Of a DNA stretch of 48,647 bases, positions 23,072 through 32,337 are shown one piece after another. The translations under genes were made by a program, and so were the position numbers. The first letter of the stretch is position 1. Each line of letters begins with the position of its first letter. Source of the DNA: UBA1306 sp964396415 (GTDB taxonomy: Bacteria; Spirochaetota; Spirochaetia; Treponematales; Rectinemataceae). The DNA is taken from positions 1-48,647 of the forward strand of contig CAYNFM010000017.1 of NCBI GenBank assembly GCA_964396415.1. The letters are read 5' to 3'. The notes beneath the pieces were generated by a model. It worked only from the letters and a program-made list of their open reading frames with translations, was not told the origin of the DNA and searched no databases.

Positions 23072-24379
23072 TCATTCCTCGGTCTGGCGCGCGTACTTGG
23101 CCAGAAGGTAGGCATCCACCGCGGCCAGGAAGCCGTAGATAAGGATGAAGCCGATGAGGGAGATCAGCACGTCGGCCGCGGTGATCGTGCGGGATACGGC
23201 GTCCGCGGTCCTCAGGAGCCCATATACGATCCAAGGCTGACGGCCCATCTCGGCAAGGACCCACCCGAGCTCGCAGGCGACATAGGGAAGGATGAGGGCG
23301 AAGGACATGATCCGGAGGAACCAGCGGTTCGCGGCGAGGCTGTCCTTCCAGGCGAATATGACCGCGAGCAGGGCGAGGAGGACGAAGAGGAAGCCGAGGG
23401 CTACCATTATCCTGAAGCTCCAGAAGGTAACGGCGACGGAAGGCCGCTGGTCGGCGGGAAAGTCGAGAAGTCCCTTAATGGTGGCGGTCGGGCTATGGTA
23501 GGACAATAGGCTCAGCATGTTGGGTATGGGCAGGGCCTCGATGCCGTTGCGCTCGGCCTTGGGTCGGGGAACCTCGAGGAGGTAGAACGGGGCGGAGCTC
23601 ACCGTGTCCCATTGCGATTCCATCGCCGCCAGCTTTGTGGGCTGGTACTCGGCCACCTGGCGGCCCGAGAGATCCCCCGCCAGGATTATGAGCAGCGAGG
23701 CCGCGAGGCCTACCGTGGCGCCGATCCTGAAGGATCGCTTGAACATGTCCTCGCTCTTCCCGCGGAGGAGGTTGATCGCCGAGATGCCCATTACGAAGAA
23801 GGAAGAGAGGGTGAATGCAGCCATGCTCGTATGGAAGAGCTTGATCCACGCGTAGGGGTTCCAGATGAGGGCCCCGAAATCGACGAGTTGGGCCCTGCCG
23901 CCGACGAGCGCGAAGCCGCGCGGCTTCTGCATCCAGCCGTTCGCGAGGAGGATCCACAGCGCCGATAGGGTGCTCGCGAAGGCGACGACCCACATGATCG
24001 CGGCGTGGACGCCCTTCGAAACCCGCTTCCAGCTGAATACCCAGAGCCCGAGGAAGGTCGACTCGAGAAAGAAAGCCACCGTCGCCTCGATCGCGAGGGG
24101 CGCTCCGAATACGTCGCCGACGAATTTCGAGTACTCGGCCCAGTTCATCCCGAACTGAAACTCGAGGGTGATGCCGGTAACGACTCCGACGGCGAAATTG
24201 ACGAGGAAGAGCCGGCTCCAGTATTTCGTCATCCGCAGGTAGACTTCGCGGCCCGTGAGCGCGTAGCGAGTCTCCATGAAAGCCACCAAGGCGCTGAGGC
24301 CCAGGGTCAGCGGCACGAAGAGGAAATGGAAGATCGCCACGGTCGCGAACTGGACGCGAGAGAGAGCCTCTACGCTCAT
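23072..24379 (-). CDS. cydA: Cytochrome bd ubiquinol oxidase subunit I
   Basis: 435-residue haem-bearing subunit. Recognisable elements are the first-helix His in IFHFLFVPLTLG (haem b595 ligand position), His in KLFHTSMAAF (b558 ligand), the Q-loop motif GRQVAEYQPTKLAAME (quinol site Lys and Glu), the Met in FWSFRIMVALG (other b558 ligand) and the GRQPW motif. The length implies the short Q-loop type. ATG 24379 has GAGGGGG upstream; the frame is open for another 400 nt without a credible start. It is divergent from cydDC across 78 nt, so the oxidase and its assembly exporter share a control region. Confidence 0.96.
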   Translation of the reverse strand: MSVEALSRVQFATVAIFHFLFVPLTLGLSALVAFMETRYALTGREVYLRMTKYWSRLFLVNFAVGVVTGITLEFQFGMNWAEYSKFVGDVFGAPLAIEATVAFFLESTFLGLWVFSWKRVSKGVHAAIMWVVAFASTLSALWILLANGWMQKPRGFALVGGRAQLVDFGALIWNPYAWIKLFHTSMAAFTLSSFFVMGISAINLLRGKSEDMFKRSFRIGATVGLAASLLIILAGDLSGRQVAEYQPTKLAAMESQWDTVSSAPFYLLEVPRPKAERNGIEALPIPNMLSLLSYHSPTATIKGLLDFPADQRPSVAVTFWSFRIMVALGFLFVLLALLAVIFAWKDSLAANRWFLRIMSFALILPYVACELGWVLAEMGRQPWIVYGLLRTADAVSRTITAADVLISLIGFILIYGFLAAVDAYLLAKYARQTEE

Positions 24380-24418
24380 ATGATCCCCCTCAGTTCCCGA
24401 AGTATCGCACGGGGACGA

Positions 24419-24448
24419 TTGCCTTTCTAGATCCATCTTCCGTACACT
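24419..24448 (+). promoter_or_regulatory. Promoter for cydDC
   Basis: TTGCCT (24419-24424) and TACACT (24443-24448) with an 18-nt spacer, in the 78-nt cydA-cydD divergent spacer. The predicted start falls within a few bases of the cydD ATG at 24458, implying a leaderless or nearly leaderless mRNA, consistent with the missing ribosome site. Confidence 0.45.
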
Positions 24449-24457
24449 TACGCTCGC

Positions 24458-26128
24458 ATGGCTCGAGATCCTTCCTGGCTGGCGAAGCGCGGCGAAGGCG
24501 CCCGGAGACGCCTGATCCTCACGGTCGCGCTCGGAGAGCTGTCCGGGATTTTCCTCATCGGCCAGACCGCACTCCTCGTCGCGATAGGGGACGGAGCGAT
24601 CATGGGGCGCCGCGGGATGCGCGAGCTCGCCCCATTTTTCGCCGCCCTTCTCGCGACGATCGCCCTGCGCTCCCTCCTGGCCTGGGCGGTCAAGCGCGCG
24701 GCTTTCGAGTGCGCGTCGATCGTCAAGAAATCGCTTCGCCGGGACCTGATCGAGGGTCTCCGCGGGATCGGCCCCATCGCCCTCGCTCGGATGCATACGG
24801 GCGAGGTCGCGGAAGTGGTCGTAGAGGGCGTCGAGTCGCTCGAAGGCTACTACGCGGGCTATCTTCCCCAGAGGGCGATAGCCACCCTACTGCCCTTTAC
24901 CGTCCTGGCGGCCGTCTTCCCCCTCGACTGGGTTTCCGGTCTCGTCCTCGTGCTCACGGCGGTATTCCTCCCGCTCAGCATGATCGTGATAGGCGAAGAA
25001 GCCCACGAGCGGAATCAGCGTCTGTGGGCGACTCTCGCGCGTATCAGCGGTCGATTCCTCGACGCGCTGCGGGGGCTGCCCACCGTCAAGATGTTCGGCG
25101 CCGCCCGCCGAGAGGCGAGAGAAATCGAGCGAAGCTCCGAAGAGTACAGACTCGCGACGATGTCGGTCCTGCGGATAGCCTTCCTCTCTTCGTTCATGCT
25201 CGAGCTCATTACCGCGGTCAGCATAGCCATCGTCGCGGTACTCACGGGCCTGAGGCTCCTTTCGGGCCAGATGCGCTTCGCTCCCGGTTATTTCATCCTC
25301 CTCGTCGCGCCCGAGTACTTTCTCACGCTCCGCAACCTGGGGACCCAGTACCACGCGCGGATGGAGGCGGCCAGCGCCGCCGAGCACATCCGAAAGCTCC
25401 TCGATAGGATCGGGACGGCCGTCCCGGCGCGGCCGAGCGGAGCGCCCCTCCGGCGGATCGGGAAAGGGAGGAACCCGCCGCGAGCGCGGGGCGCCGCCGT
25501 CGAGTTCAGCGACGTCGATTTCGCGTATGCCGAAAGGCCCATCCTCGAAGGCCTCTCGTTCTCCCTTTCGGCGGGAGAGAGCCTCGCCATCGTCGGGCCG
25601 AGCGGCTGCGGCAAATCCACCGTCCTCAATCTCCTCCTCGGCTTCGCGCTTCCATCGCGCGGCCGCGTCGGCCTGGATGGCGAGGATCTCGGGCGCGTCG
25701 CCCGAGATGCGCTCTACGAATCCATAGCCTGGCTACCGCAGCGCCCCGGCCTCTTCCACGGCAGCATAAGATACAACATCGGCCTGGGGCGCCCGTGGGC
25801 GTCGGAGGAGGACATCGCCCGCGCGGCGCGATCGGCCCACGTGGACGAATTCGCGGAAAGCCTGCCATCGGGACTCGATACCATCGTCGGAGAAGGCGGA
25901 CGAAGCCTTTCGGCCGGACAGACGCAGCGAATCGCGCTTGCCCGCCTTTTCCTCCGCGCTCCCCGCCTCCTCCTCCTCGACGAGCCGACCGCCCACCTCG
26001 ACCCGGAGAGCGAGCGCTTCGTGAACGCCTCGATAAGCGCCCTCGCGCAAGGCTGCAGCATGATAGTCGCCACGCATCGTCCCCTCGCCGCGGGGATGCG
26101 CAGTCTATCGCTGCGGGCGCTCCCATGA
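24458..26128 (+). CDS. cydD: ABC exporter CydD (cytochrome bd biogenesis, cysteine/glutathione export)
   Basis: 556 residues: a six-helix transmembrane domain (about 15-300) and a C-terminal ATPase domain with Walker A GPSGCGKST, Q-loop LPQRPGLFHGS, signature LSAGQTQR, Walker B LLLLDEPTAHLD and a switch His in ATHRP. CydDC heterodimers export reductant to the periplasm or bind haem and are needed to assemble cytochrome bd. The position next to cydAB supports CydD over other thiol ABC exporters. It overlaps cydC by 4 nt (ATGA). Confidence 0.92.
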   Translation: MARDPSWLAKRGEGARRRLILTVALGELSGIFLIGQTALLVAIGDGAIMGRRGMRELAPFFAALLATIALRSLLAWAVKRAAFECASIVKKSLRRDLIEGLRGIGPIALARMHTGEVAEVVVEGVESLEGYYAGYLPQRAIATLLPFTVLAAVFPLDWVSGLVLVLTAVFLPLSMIVIGEEAHERNQRLWATLARISGRFLDALRGLPTVKMFGAARREAREIERSSEEYRLATMSVLRIAFLSSFMLELITAVSIAIVAVLTGLRLLSGQMRFAPGYFILLVAPEYFLTLRNLGTQYHARMEAASAAEHIRKLLDRIGTAVPARPSGAPLRRIGKGRNPPRARGAAVEFSDVDFAYAERPILEGLSFSLSAGESLAIVGPSGCGKSTVLNLLLGFALPSRGRVGLDGEDLGRVARDALYESIAWLPQRPGLFHGSIRYNIGLGRPWASEEDIARAARSAHVDEFAESLPSGLDTIVGEGGRSLSAGQTQRIALARLFLRAPRLLLLDEPTAHLDPESERFVNASISALAQGCSMIVATHRPLAAGMRSLSLRALP

Positions 26129-27804
26129 AGGACCTGCTCCGCCTGGCCGGGCTCCTCGTGCCGCAATGGCGGCGGGTTCTTCTCGGCACCGCCCTCGCGC
26201 TCGCGACCGTCCTGGCCAACATCGGGCTCCTGGCCCTGTCGAGCTGGTTCATCGCGTCGATGGCCATCGCGGGCTCTCTCGGCGCGGCGATGGACTATAC
26301 CCTGCCCGCGGTCGGCGTTCGCGCGCTCGCCATCATCCGCGCCACCGGACGCTATGCCGAGCGGCTCGTCAATCACGATACCACCTTTCGCATCCTGAGC
26401 TCCCTAAGGCTATGGTTCTACGAGAGGATCGAGCCTTTGGCGCCGGCGCGACTCTCCGCATTCAGGAGCGGGGACCTGCTCGCGCGGATCCGGGCCGACA
26501 TAGATTCCCTCGACGACTACTACGTCCGCGGCATCGTCCCGGCCCTCGCGGCCCTGCTCGCCGGCGCCTGCATCCTTCCTTTCCTCTCGCGCTACGATCC
26601 GAGGCTCGCGTGGATCGACTGCCTCGGCCTCGTTTTCGCCGGCCTCGCCGCTCCGCTCGCCCTGTCGGCCCTCGCCGCCCGCCCGGGACGGGAAAGCCTG
26701 CTCGGCTCGGCCGAGCTGCGCGCCTCTATCGTCGAGGAAATCGAAGGCATGGCCGACCTCATCGCCCTAGGCGCGGTCGCCGCCCACGCGCGGCGCATGG
26801 ACGAGACGGCCGCCAGGCTCGACCATAGCCAGGGAAGGCTGGCTTCTCTGCGCGGCCTAGGCGAGGCCGCCGCCGTGGCGGCAAGCTCGATTACGGTATG
26901 GGGCGCGGCCTTCGTCCTGGTCGCGATAGTCGGCTCAGGCGGCCTGCCGCCCGCAGACCTGGCCATGCTGACCGTATTCGTGCTGGCCAGCTTCGAGACG
27001 ACGCTTTCCCTGCCGACAGCGATTCAGAAAGCCGGAGAGATGGCGTCCGCGGCTAAACGGCTCTTCGAGATCATCGATGCGGAGCCGGCCGTCCCCCAAT
27101 GCCCCTCGAGACCTCCGGCATCGCCCGGCAGGAGCGCCGACCTCTTCGTCCGCGGCCTCCGATTCCGATATGCGTCCGACCTTCCGCCGGTATTCGACGG
27201 TTTCTCCTTGGACCTGCCCGCAGGCGCTCGACTCGGCCTCGCGGGTCCATCAGGCGCCGGCAAAAGCAGCCTCGTAAGTCTTCTTCTGCGTTTCTGGGAC
27301 TACCAGGACGGGAGTATCGAGCTGGCGGGCCGGGACCTGCGCTCCTTCGCGCCCGAGGACGCGAGGAGATTCTTCTCGGTCGTCCCCCAAGCGCCCTTCC
27401 TTTATCACGCATCCATCCGCGACAACCTTCTCTTCGCGGCAAGGCCCGAAGGGGGCGATCCAGGCCCCGAAGAGGATGTGCGCCTTCTCGAGGCCGTCGA
27501 GGCGGCGCGACTCTCCGAGCTCCTATCCAAACTGCCCGAGGGCCTCGACGCGATCGTCGGCGAGACGGGAAGGGCCGTTTCGGGCGGCGAGCTTCAGCGC
27601 ATCGCCGTCGCGAGGGCTTTCCTCAAGGATGCGCCCATCTATCTTTTCGACGAGCCGACGGAGGGTCTCGACGACCGCGGCGCCGATGCCCTGCTGGAGA
27701 CCATAGTCGGGCGCCTCGACGGCAAGTCGATCCTCATCATCAGCCATCGCGAGCGCGACCTGGCTATAACCGATCGCGTGCTGCGGATCGGTCATGGCGA
27801 TTAG
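26125..27804 (+). CDS. cydC: ABC exporter CydC (cytochrome bd biogenesis)
   Basis: 559 residues, the second half-transporter of CydDC. A transmembrane domain (about 10-310, beginning RLAGLLVPQWRRVLLG and with the CydC-like LLALSSWFIASMAIAG) is followed by an ATPase domain: Walker A GPSGAGKSS, signature VSGGELQR, Walker B IYLFDEPTEGLDD and switch His in ISHRERD. The start at 26125 overlaps the cydD stop; the frame is open further upstream, but that region is cydD coding sequence in another frame. Confidence 0.93.
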   Translation: MKDLLRLAGLLVPQWRRVLLGTALALATVLANIGLLALSSWFIASMAIAGSLGAAMDYTLPAVGVRALAIIRATGRYAERLVNHDTTFRILSSLRLWFYERIEPLAPARLSAFRSGDLLARIRADIDSLDDYYVRGIVPALAALLAGACILPFLSRYDPRLAWIDCLGLVFAGLAAPLALSALAARPGRESLLGSAELRASIVEEIEGMADLIALGAVAAHARRMDETAARLDHSQGRLASLRGLGEAAAVAASSITVWGAAFVLVAIVGSGGLPPADLAMLTVFVLASFETTLSLPTAIQKAGEMASAAKRLFEIIDAEPAVPQCPSRPPASPGRSADLFVRGLRFRYASDLPPVFDGFSLDLPAGARLGLAGPSGAGKSSLVSLLLRFWDYQDGSIELAGRDLRSFAPEDARRFFSVVPQAPFLYHASIRDNLLFAARPEGGDPGPEEDVRLLEAVEAARLSELLSKLPEGLDAIVGETGRAVSGGELQRIAVARAFLKDAPIYLFDEPTEGLDDRGADALLETIVGRLDGKSILIISHRERDLAITDRVLRIGHGD

Positions 27805-27889
27805 CGCCGGGACCGCGGGCTCCGCTCGGCATCTTCCGTCCCCGAATCGCCCGTATGGATTCTCGGTCGGACTTCGTGCGATAATTTCC

Positions 27890-27909
27890 CTCCCGGCGAT
27901 CGCCGGGAG
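27890..27909. repeat. 20-nt perfect palindrome in the ileS leader
   Basis: CTCCCGGCGA and its exact reverse complement TCGCCGGGAG abut with no spacer, ending 18 nt before the ileS GTG and just before the GAGGAGGAG ribosome site. A GATAAT -10-like element lies at 27880-27885. As DNA it is an operator-like dyad. As RNA it could only form a short-looped hairpin next to the ribosome site. Confidence 0.75.
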
Positions 27910-27927
27910 AGCGCGAGGAGGAGCATC

Positions 27928-30900
27928 GTGTACAAGCCGGTCGATCCGAAAGTCAACTTCCCCAAAATGGAAGAAGACATCGTCCGATTCTGGGAATCGG
28001 GCCGGATTTTCGAGAAATCGATTTCCCAGCGCGAAGGCAGGGAGGAGTTCGTATTCTACGACGGTCCCCCCTTCGCGACCGGCCTACCCCACTTCGGGCA
28101 CTTCGTGCCCGGCACGATCAAGGACATAATCCCGCGCTACAAGGCGATGCGCGGCTTCAAGGTCGAGCGGCGCTTCGGCTGGGACTGTCACGGCCTCCCC
28201 GTCGAGAACATCATCGAGAAGGAGCTTGGCCTCGACTCGAAGACCGACATCGAGCGCTACGGCATCGCGAACTTCAACGAAGCCTGCCGCGCCGCGGTCC
28301 TCCGCTACGTCAAGGAATGGCGGACCATCATGACCCGCGCCGGCCGCTGGGTCGATTTCGACCACGACTACAAGACGATGGACCCGGACTATATGGAGTC
28401 GATCTGGTGGGTCATGAAGAGCCTCTGGGACAAGGGTCTCGTCTACGAGGGCCACTACATACTTCCTTATTGTCCCCGGTGCTCGACCGTCCTCTCCAAT
28501 CACGAGCTCGCCTTGGGCGGCTACAAGGACGTCCACGATCCAGCCATCACGGTCAAGTTCAAGGTCCGCTCGGTCCCTGACAAGAAGGGACTGGATACGC
28601 TCGCGGACGGCTCCGGCAAAGACGGCCCGGCTTTCCTCCTCGCCTGGACGACGACGCCCTGGACGCTACCCTCGAACCTCGGCCTTTGCCTCGGCCCTGA
28701 CATCGACTACGTCCTCGTTCGCGACGGAAGAGAACGCTACGTCCTGGCCGAATCGCGTCTCGGCGCTTACTACAAAGAGGGCGAGATACCCGAGATCCTC
28801 TGGCGTAAAAAAGGCAGCGACCTCGCGGGCATCGAGTACGAGCCCCTCTTCCCCTACTTCGCGGACCTGAGCGAACCTCGCGACGGGAGTCGCGGCGCCT
28901 TCCGGACGCTCACGGGAAAACATGTCACTACCGAAGACGGCACGGGCATAGTTCACACCGCACCGGGCTTCGGCGAGGAGGACCACGAGGTCATGAAGGC
29001 CACGGGCGTCCCGACCATCTGCCCGATCGACGCCGAGTGCAAGTTCACCGACGAGGTGAGCGACTACGCGGGAGTCTTCGTGAAGGATGCCGACAAGGCG
29101 ATCATGGAAAGACTCAAAGCCGAGGGCAAGCTCGTGCGGCGGGAGCAGATCCTGCATGCCTATCCCCATTGCTGGCGCTGCGCCCATCCGCTCATCTACC
29201 GCGCGATCGGAAGCTGGTTCGTCGAGATCGACCCGATCAAGCCCAAGATGCTCTCGGCCAATTCGAAAGTGAGCTGGGTCCCGGAGCACATCAAGAACGG
29301 CCGCTTCGGGAAATGGCTGGAGGGCGCCCGCGACTGGGCGATCTCGCGCAGCCGTTATTGGGGCAATCCCCTACCCATCTGGAAATGCCCCGACTGCGGG
29401 AAGACCATCTGCGTCGGTGGCCGGGACGAGCTCGAGAAGCTTTCGGGCGCCAAGCTCACCGACCTGCACAAGCACTTCGTCGACGAGGTGACGATCCCTT
29501 GCCCCGGCGCCGGCGGCATCGCATGCGGCGGGACCATGATGCGGATACCCGAGGTCCTCGACTGCTGGTTCGAGTCGGGCTCAATGCCGTACGCCCAAGT
29601 TCACTACCCCTTCGAGAATAAAGAGCGCTTCGAGAGGCACTTCCCCTCGGACTTCATATCCGAGGGCCAGGACCAGACCCGAGGCTGGTTTTACTCGCTG
29701 ACCGTCCTCGCCGCCGCCCTCTTTGATCGGCCTGCCTTCCAGAACTGCGTAGTCTCGGGCATGGTGCTCGCATCCGACGGCAAGAAGATGTCCAAGTCGC
29801 TCAAGAACTACACGGATCCCACGGAAGTCATGGGTAAATTCGGCGCGGACGCGCTCAGGCTTTTCCTTATGAACTCGGCCGTAACCAGGTGCGACGACCT
29901 TTGCTATTCCGACGATGGCGTGAAGGAGGTGCTCAAGGGCATCCTTATCCCGCTCTGGAATTCCTACGGCTTCTTCGTCACCTACGCGAACATCGACAAG
30001 TTCCCCGAGACCATGACCGAGGCGAATATCATCCCTGGAGCCTCCGGCGGCGGTGCGCGAAACCCCCTCGACCGCTGGATACTCTCGCGCTGCGAGGCCC
30101 TCGTCGCAAGCGTAACGATGGCTCTCGAGGTCTACGACATGCAGGGCGCGATAGCGCCCATCGTCGATTTCATCGACAGCCTCAACAATTGGTACATCCG
30201 GCGCTCGCGCCGGCGCTTTTGGCGCGCCAGCGAAGCTGGCCGGGGGGCCGACGAAGATAAGGCAGAGGCCTACGCGGTGCTCCGCCGAGTGCTCCTGCGA
30301 CTCGTCACGGTGGCCGCGCCCTTCATGCCCTTCATCACCGAGGCGATCTGGCGCAACCTCGGCGCCGGCGCCGAGGCTCCGGGCGGCCATAGGAGCAGCG
30401 AGTCCGTGCACCTCAGCGACTGGCCGGAATACGAGGCCGCCCTGCGCGACGAGGAGCTCGAGAGGAAGATGGCCTCGGTACGGCATGCGGTATCGATGGG
30501 CCGCGCGCTCCGCGTGCAGAACGACCTCAAGATTCGGCAGCCCCTGGCGGCCGTCCACCTCGTCACCCGGGACGCCGCCGAGCGCGCGGTGCTCATGGAG
30601 ATGGAGGAGATCCTCCGCGACGAGCTCAACGTCAAGCGAGTCGTTTTTCGAGACAACGAGGATGAGCTCGTCGAGTATTCGGCCAAGGCCAATTTCCGAG
30701 TCCTCGGCAAGGAGCTCGGAAAGGACATGAAGGCGGTGGCCGAGACGATCGAGCGGCTTTCGGGAAGCGCAGTGGCGAGTCTCATCGACGGTTCGGTCCT
30801 CGAGTTGTCGGTGGCCGGACGGTCGGTCGAGATCACGAAGGACAAAGTCGATATCCGCAGGGCCGAAAAGGAGGGTCTCAAGGTGCTCAACGAAGGCAGC

Positions 30901-31212
30901 CTGACCCTCGCCCTCGACACCGATATATCAGACGAGCTGATGGCCGAGGGCTATGCGCGCGATCTGGTGCGAGGCATCCAGAATCTCCGAAAGGAGGCGG
31001 GCTTCGAAGTGACCGACAGGATAAAGCTGGCCCTGGCGGGCGACGGGGACCTTAAGCGCGCGTACCAAGCTTTCATGGACTTCATCCGCTCCGAGACCCT
31101 GGCCAGTTCGGTGACCTGGGTCGAGGGGCCGGGCATCCCCGGATCGTCAGGCGCCTTCTCGGAGATCGAGGCAGGCGACAGGGTCTGGCGGGCGGCCGTC
31201 TCCAAGGCTTAG
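27928..31212 (+). CDS. ileS: Isoleucyl-tRNA synthetase, long eukaryote-like type
   Basis: 1094-residue class I synthetase charging tRNA-Ile. The HIGH signature is PHFGH (His55 to His58) and the KMSKS loop is GKKMSKSLKNY. The CP1 editing domain is recognisable by LLAWTTTPWTLPSNL and TAPGFGEEDHEV. An anticodon-binding helix bundle and a long C-terminal extension follow, but no C-terminal zinc finger of the E. coli type is seen. This is the IleRS2/eukaryotic-like class, also found in other spirochaetes and commonly associated with reduced mupirocin sensitivity. Translation starts at GTG 27928 behind GAGGAGGAG. A YbaK-type deacylase follows after 19 nt. Confidence 0.96.
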   Translation: MYKPVDPKVNFPKMEEDIVRFWESGRIFEKSISQREGREEFVFYDGPPFATGLPHFGHFVPGTIKDIIPRYKAMRGFKVERRFGWDCHGLPVENIIEKELGLDSKTDIERYGIANFNEACRAAVLRYVKEWRTIMTRAGRWVDFDHDYKTMDPDYMESIWWVMKSLWDKGLVYEGHYILPYCPRCSTVLSNHELALGGYKDVHDPAITVKFKVRSVPDKKGLDTLADGSGKDGPAFLLAWTTTPWTLPSNLGLCLGPDIDYVLVRDGRERYVLAESRLGAYYKEGEIPEILWRKKGSDLAGIEYEPLFPYFADLSEPRDGSRGAFRTLTGKHVTTEDGTGIVHTAPGFGEEDHEVMKATGVPTICPIDAECKFTDEVSDYAGVFVKDADKAIMERLKAEGKLVRREQILHAYPHCWRCAHPLIYRAIGSWFVEIDPIKPKMLSANSKVSWVPEHIKNGRFGKWLEGARDWAISRSRYWGNPLPIWKCPDCGKTICVGGRDELEKLSGAKLTDLHKHFVDEVTIPCPGAGGIACGGTMMRIPEVLDCWFESGSMPYAQVHYPFENKERFERHFPSDFISEGQDQTRGWFYSLTVLAAALFDRPAFQNCVVSGMVLASDGKKMSKSLKNYTDPTEVMGKFGADALRLFLMNSAVTRCDDLCYSDDGVKEVLKGILIPLWNSYGFFVTYANIDKFPETMTEANIIPGASGGGARNPLDRWILSRCEALVASVTMALEVYDMQGAIAPIVDFIDSLNNWYIRRSRRRFWRASEAGRGADEDKAEAYAVLRRVLLRLVTVAAPFMPFITEAIWRNLGAGAEAPGGHRSSESVHLSDWPEYEAALRDEELERKMASVRHAVSMGRALRVQNDLKIRQPLAAVHLVTRDAAERAVLMEMEEILRDELNVKRVVFRDNEDELVEYSAKANFRVLGKELGKDMKAVAETIERLSGSAVASLIDGSVLELSVAGRSVEITKDKVDIRRAEKEGLKVLNEGSLTLALDTDISDELMAEGYARDLVRGIQNLRKEAGFEVTDRIKLALAGDGDLKRAYQAFMDFIRSETLASSVTWVEGPGIPGSSGAFSEIEAGDRVWRAAVSKA

Positions 31213-31231
31213 GCCTCGGCATCATCGACCC

Positions 31232-31699
31232 ATGATCCCCGAGAAAGTGCGCAAGGTGCTCGAGGCCAACGGACTCGAGGCCCTCGAATTCGAGCCGGGC
31301 AGCACGCCAACGGCCCAGCTCGCGGCGGCGCGCATCGGCGTCGAAACGTCCCGCATCGCCAAGTCCCTCCTCTTCAAAGCCAAGGATGGGAGCTATTTCA
31401 TGGTAGTCTGCCCAGGCGACAAGCGCCTGTCTTCAGCGGCCCTCAAGCGGGCCGCTGGTTCCAAGCTCTCGATGACCGACGCCGACGAAACGGAGCGGGT
31501 AACGGGCTACAGGCCGGGCGGCGTATGTCCCTTCGCCGTCGAGGGCGTGGCGATCCTGCTGGACGAGGCCTTGGGAGACTACGCCACCGTATATCCGGCC
31601 GCCGGGACGGACGCGACGGGCGTAGCCACGAGTCTGGGGGAGCTGGCGCGTATAACCGGCGGACGCATCGTGAATTTCTCCGAAGCGGACCGAAGCTGA
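31232..31699 (+). CDS. YbaK/ProX-family aminoacyl-tRNA deacylase
   Basis: 155 residues. The family hallmarks are the conserved Lys in RIAKSLLFKAKD, the ATG-like pocket segment CPGDKRLSSAALKRAAG and GYRPGGVCPFAVEG. YbaK-type proteins hydrolyse mischarged tRNAs, mainly Cys-tRNA-Pro, in trans. Closely spaced after ileS (19 nt), so co-expression of a synthetase and a free-standing editing enzyme is likely. Which mischarged tRNA it removes is not readable from sequence. A short TGAGGC/GCCTCA stem overlaps its stop codon. Confidence 0.9.
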   Translation: MIPEKVRKVLEANGLEALEFEPGSTPTAQLAAARIGVETSRIAKSLLFKAKDGSYFMVVCPGDKRLSSAALKRAAGSKLSMTDADETERVTGYRPGGVCPFAVEGVAILLDEALGDYATVYPAAGTDATGVATSLGELARITGGRIVNFSEADRS

Positions 31700-31777
31700 G
31701 GCTTTTGCCTCAAGGACGATCGCGAAAGCCGTCGCGTAGCCGCCCCAAAGACGGGCAAGGGCCGATCTTTTCTCCAA

Positions 31778-32164
31778 TCAATCCCTTTTTGGTTCATCCG
31801 CTTCGTCGTGGCCGGCGATTTCGCCTATTCTGTCCATAGTCTCCTTTGACAGGTAGTGCTCGATGCGACAGGCATCCTGCTCGGCGGTCTCGGGACCGAC
31901 CCCCACGATGTTCCGGAGAAAGGCCGTAAGAAGATGGTGCCTGCGCCTGATCTCGGACGAGGCGGCCTTGCCGGCGGGACTCAGGAATACCTCGCCATAG
32001 TGCTCATGCTCAATGAGGCCGCGGCGCTCGAGTTCGTGCAGCGCCGCATGAACGGATGGCTTGGAAACCCCGAGCTCGCTGGCGATATCGGTGACGCGGG
32101 CCTTCTCGGCTCTTTCCCTGAGCAGACCTATGGTTTCGAGGTACATCTCCAGGCTTTCGGTCAA
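31778..32164 (-). CDS. DtxR/MntR-family metal-dependent repressor (two-domain form)
   Basis: 128 residues: an N-terminal winged helix (1-65, VTDIASELGVSKPSVHAAL) and a metal-binding dimerisation domain; the SH3-like third domain of DtxR is absent. The primary metal-site residues line up with DtxR at a constant offset: Met7, Cys99, Glu102 and His103 (in EQDACRIEHYLS), plus His76. MntR-type proteins have an acidic residue in place of the Cys, so an iron-responsive role is more likely than manganese, though this is inference. Divergent from the lipoprotein gene across 173 nt; no operator was identified with confidence. Confidence 0.9.
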   Translation of the reverse strand: MTESLEMYLETIGLLRERAEKARVTDIASELGVSKPSVHAALHELERRGLIEHEHYGEVFLSPAGKAASSEIRRRHHLLTAFLRNIVGVGPETAEQDACRIEHYLSKETMDRIGEIAGHDEADEPKRD

Positions 32165-32293
32165 TCGAAAACTCCGCGTTTCGGGTACGACGCTCCGTCA
32201 ACTATAACCACGAGCGAGGCTCGAGGCAAAGGAACTCGACGGGAAACACGAAGTGAGTTTAGCGAATACGGGCTTCCGCCGCTATCCGCTTCA

Positions 32294-32302
32294 TGCTAGG
32301 AT
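32294..32302 (+). promoter_or_regulatory. Candidate extended -10 promoter for the lipoprotein gene
   Basis: TGC followed by TAGGAT (32297-32302), the extended -10 arrangement, with no good -35 box. It lies 35 nt before the start codon. The same CATGCTAGG string occurs upstream of the esterase at 11112-11120. Confidence 0.3.
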
Positions 32303-32337
32303 GCGAGCATCTTCCATATTAAAGTAGGAGGATGCTT

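Noticed and set aside
23072..24796. 574-codon reading of cydA with a long N-terminal extension
   Set aside because: The extra residues cross the divergent promoter region and cydD coding sequence; ATG 24379 with a ribosome site and the MSVEALSRVQFA start is the CydA N-terminus.
31697..31712. TGAGGC-TTTT-GCCTCA hairpin at the end of the YbaK-type gene as a terminator
   Set aside because: Only 6 bp, overlaps the stop codon and lacks a T tract; too weak to call.
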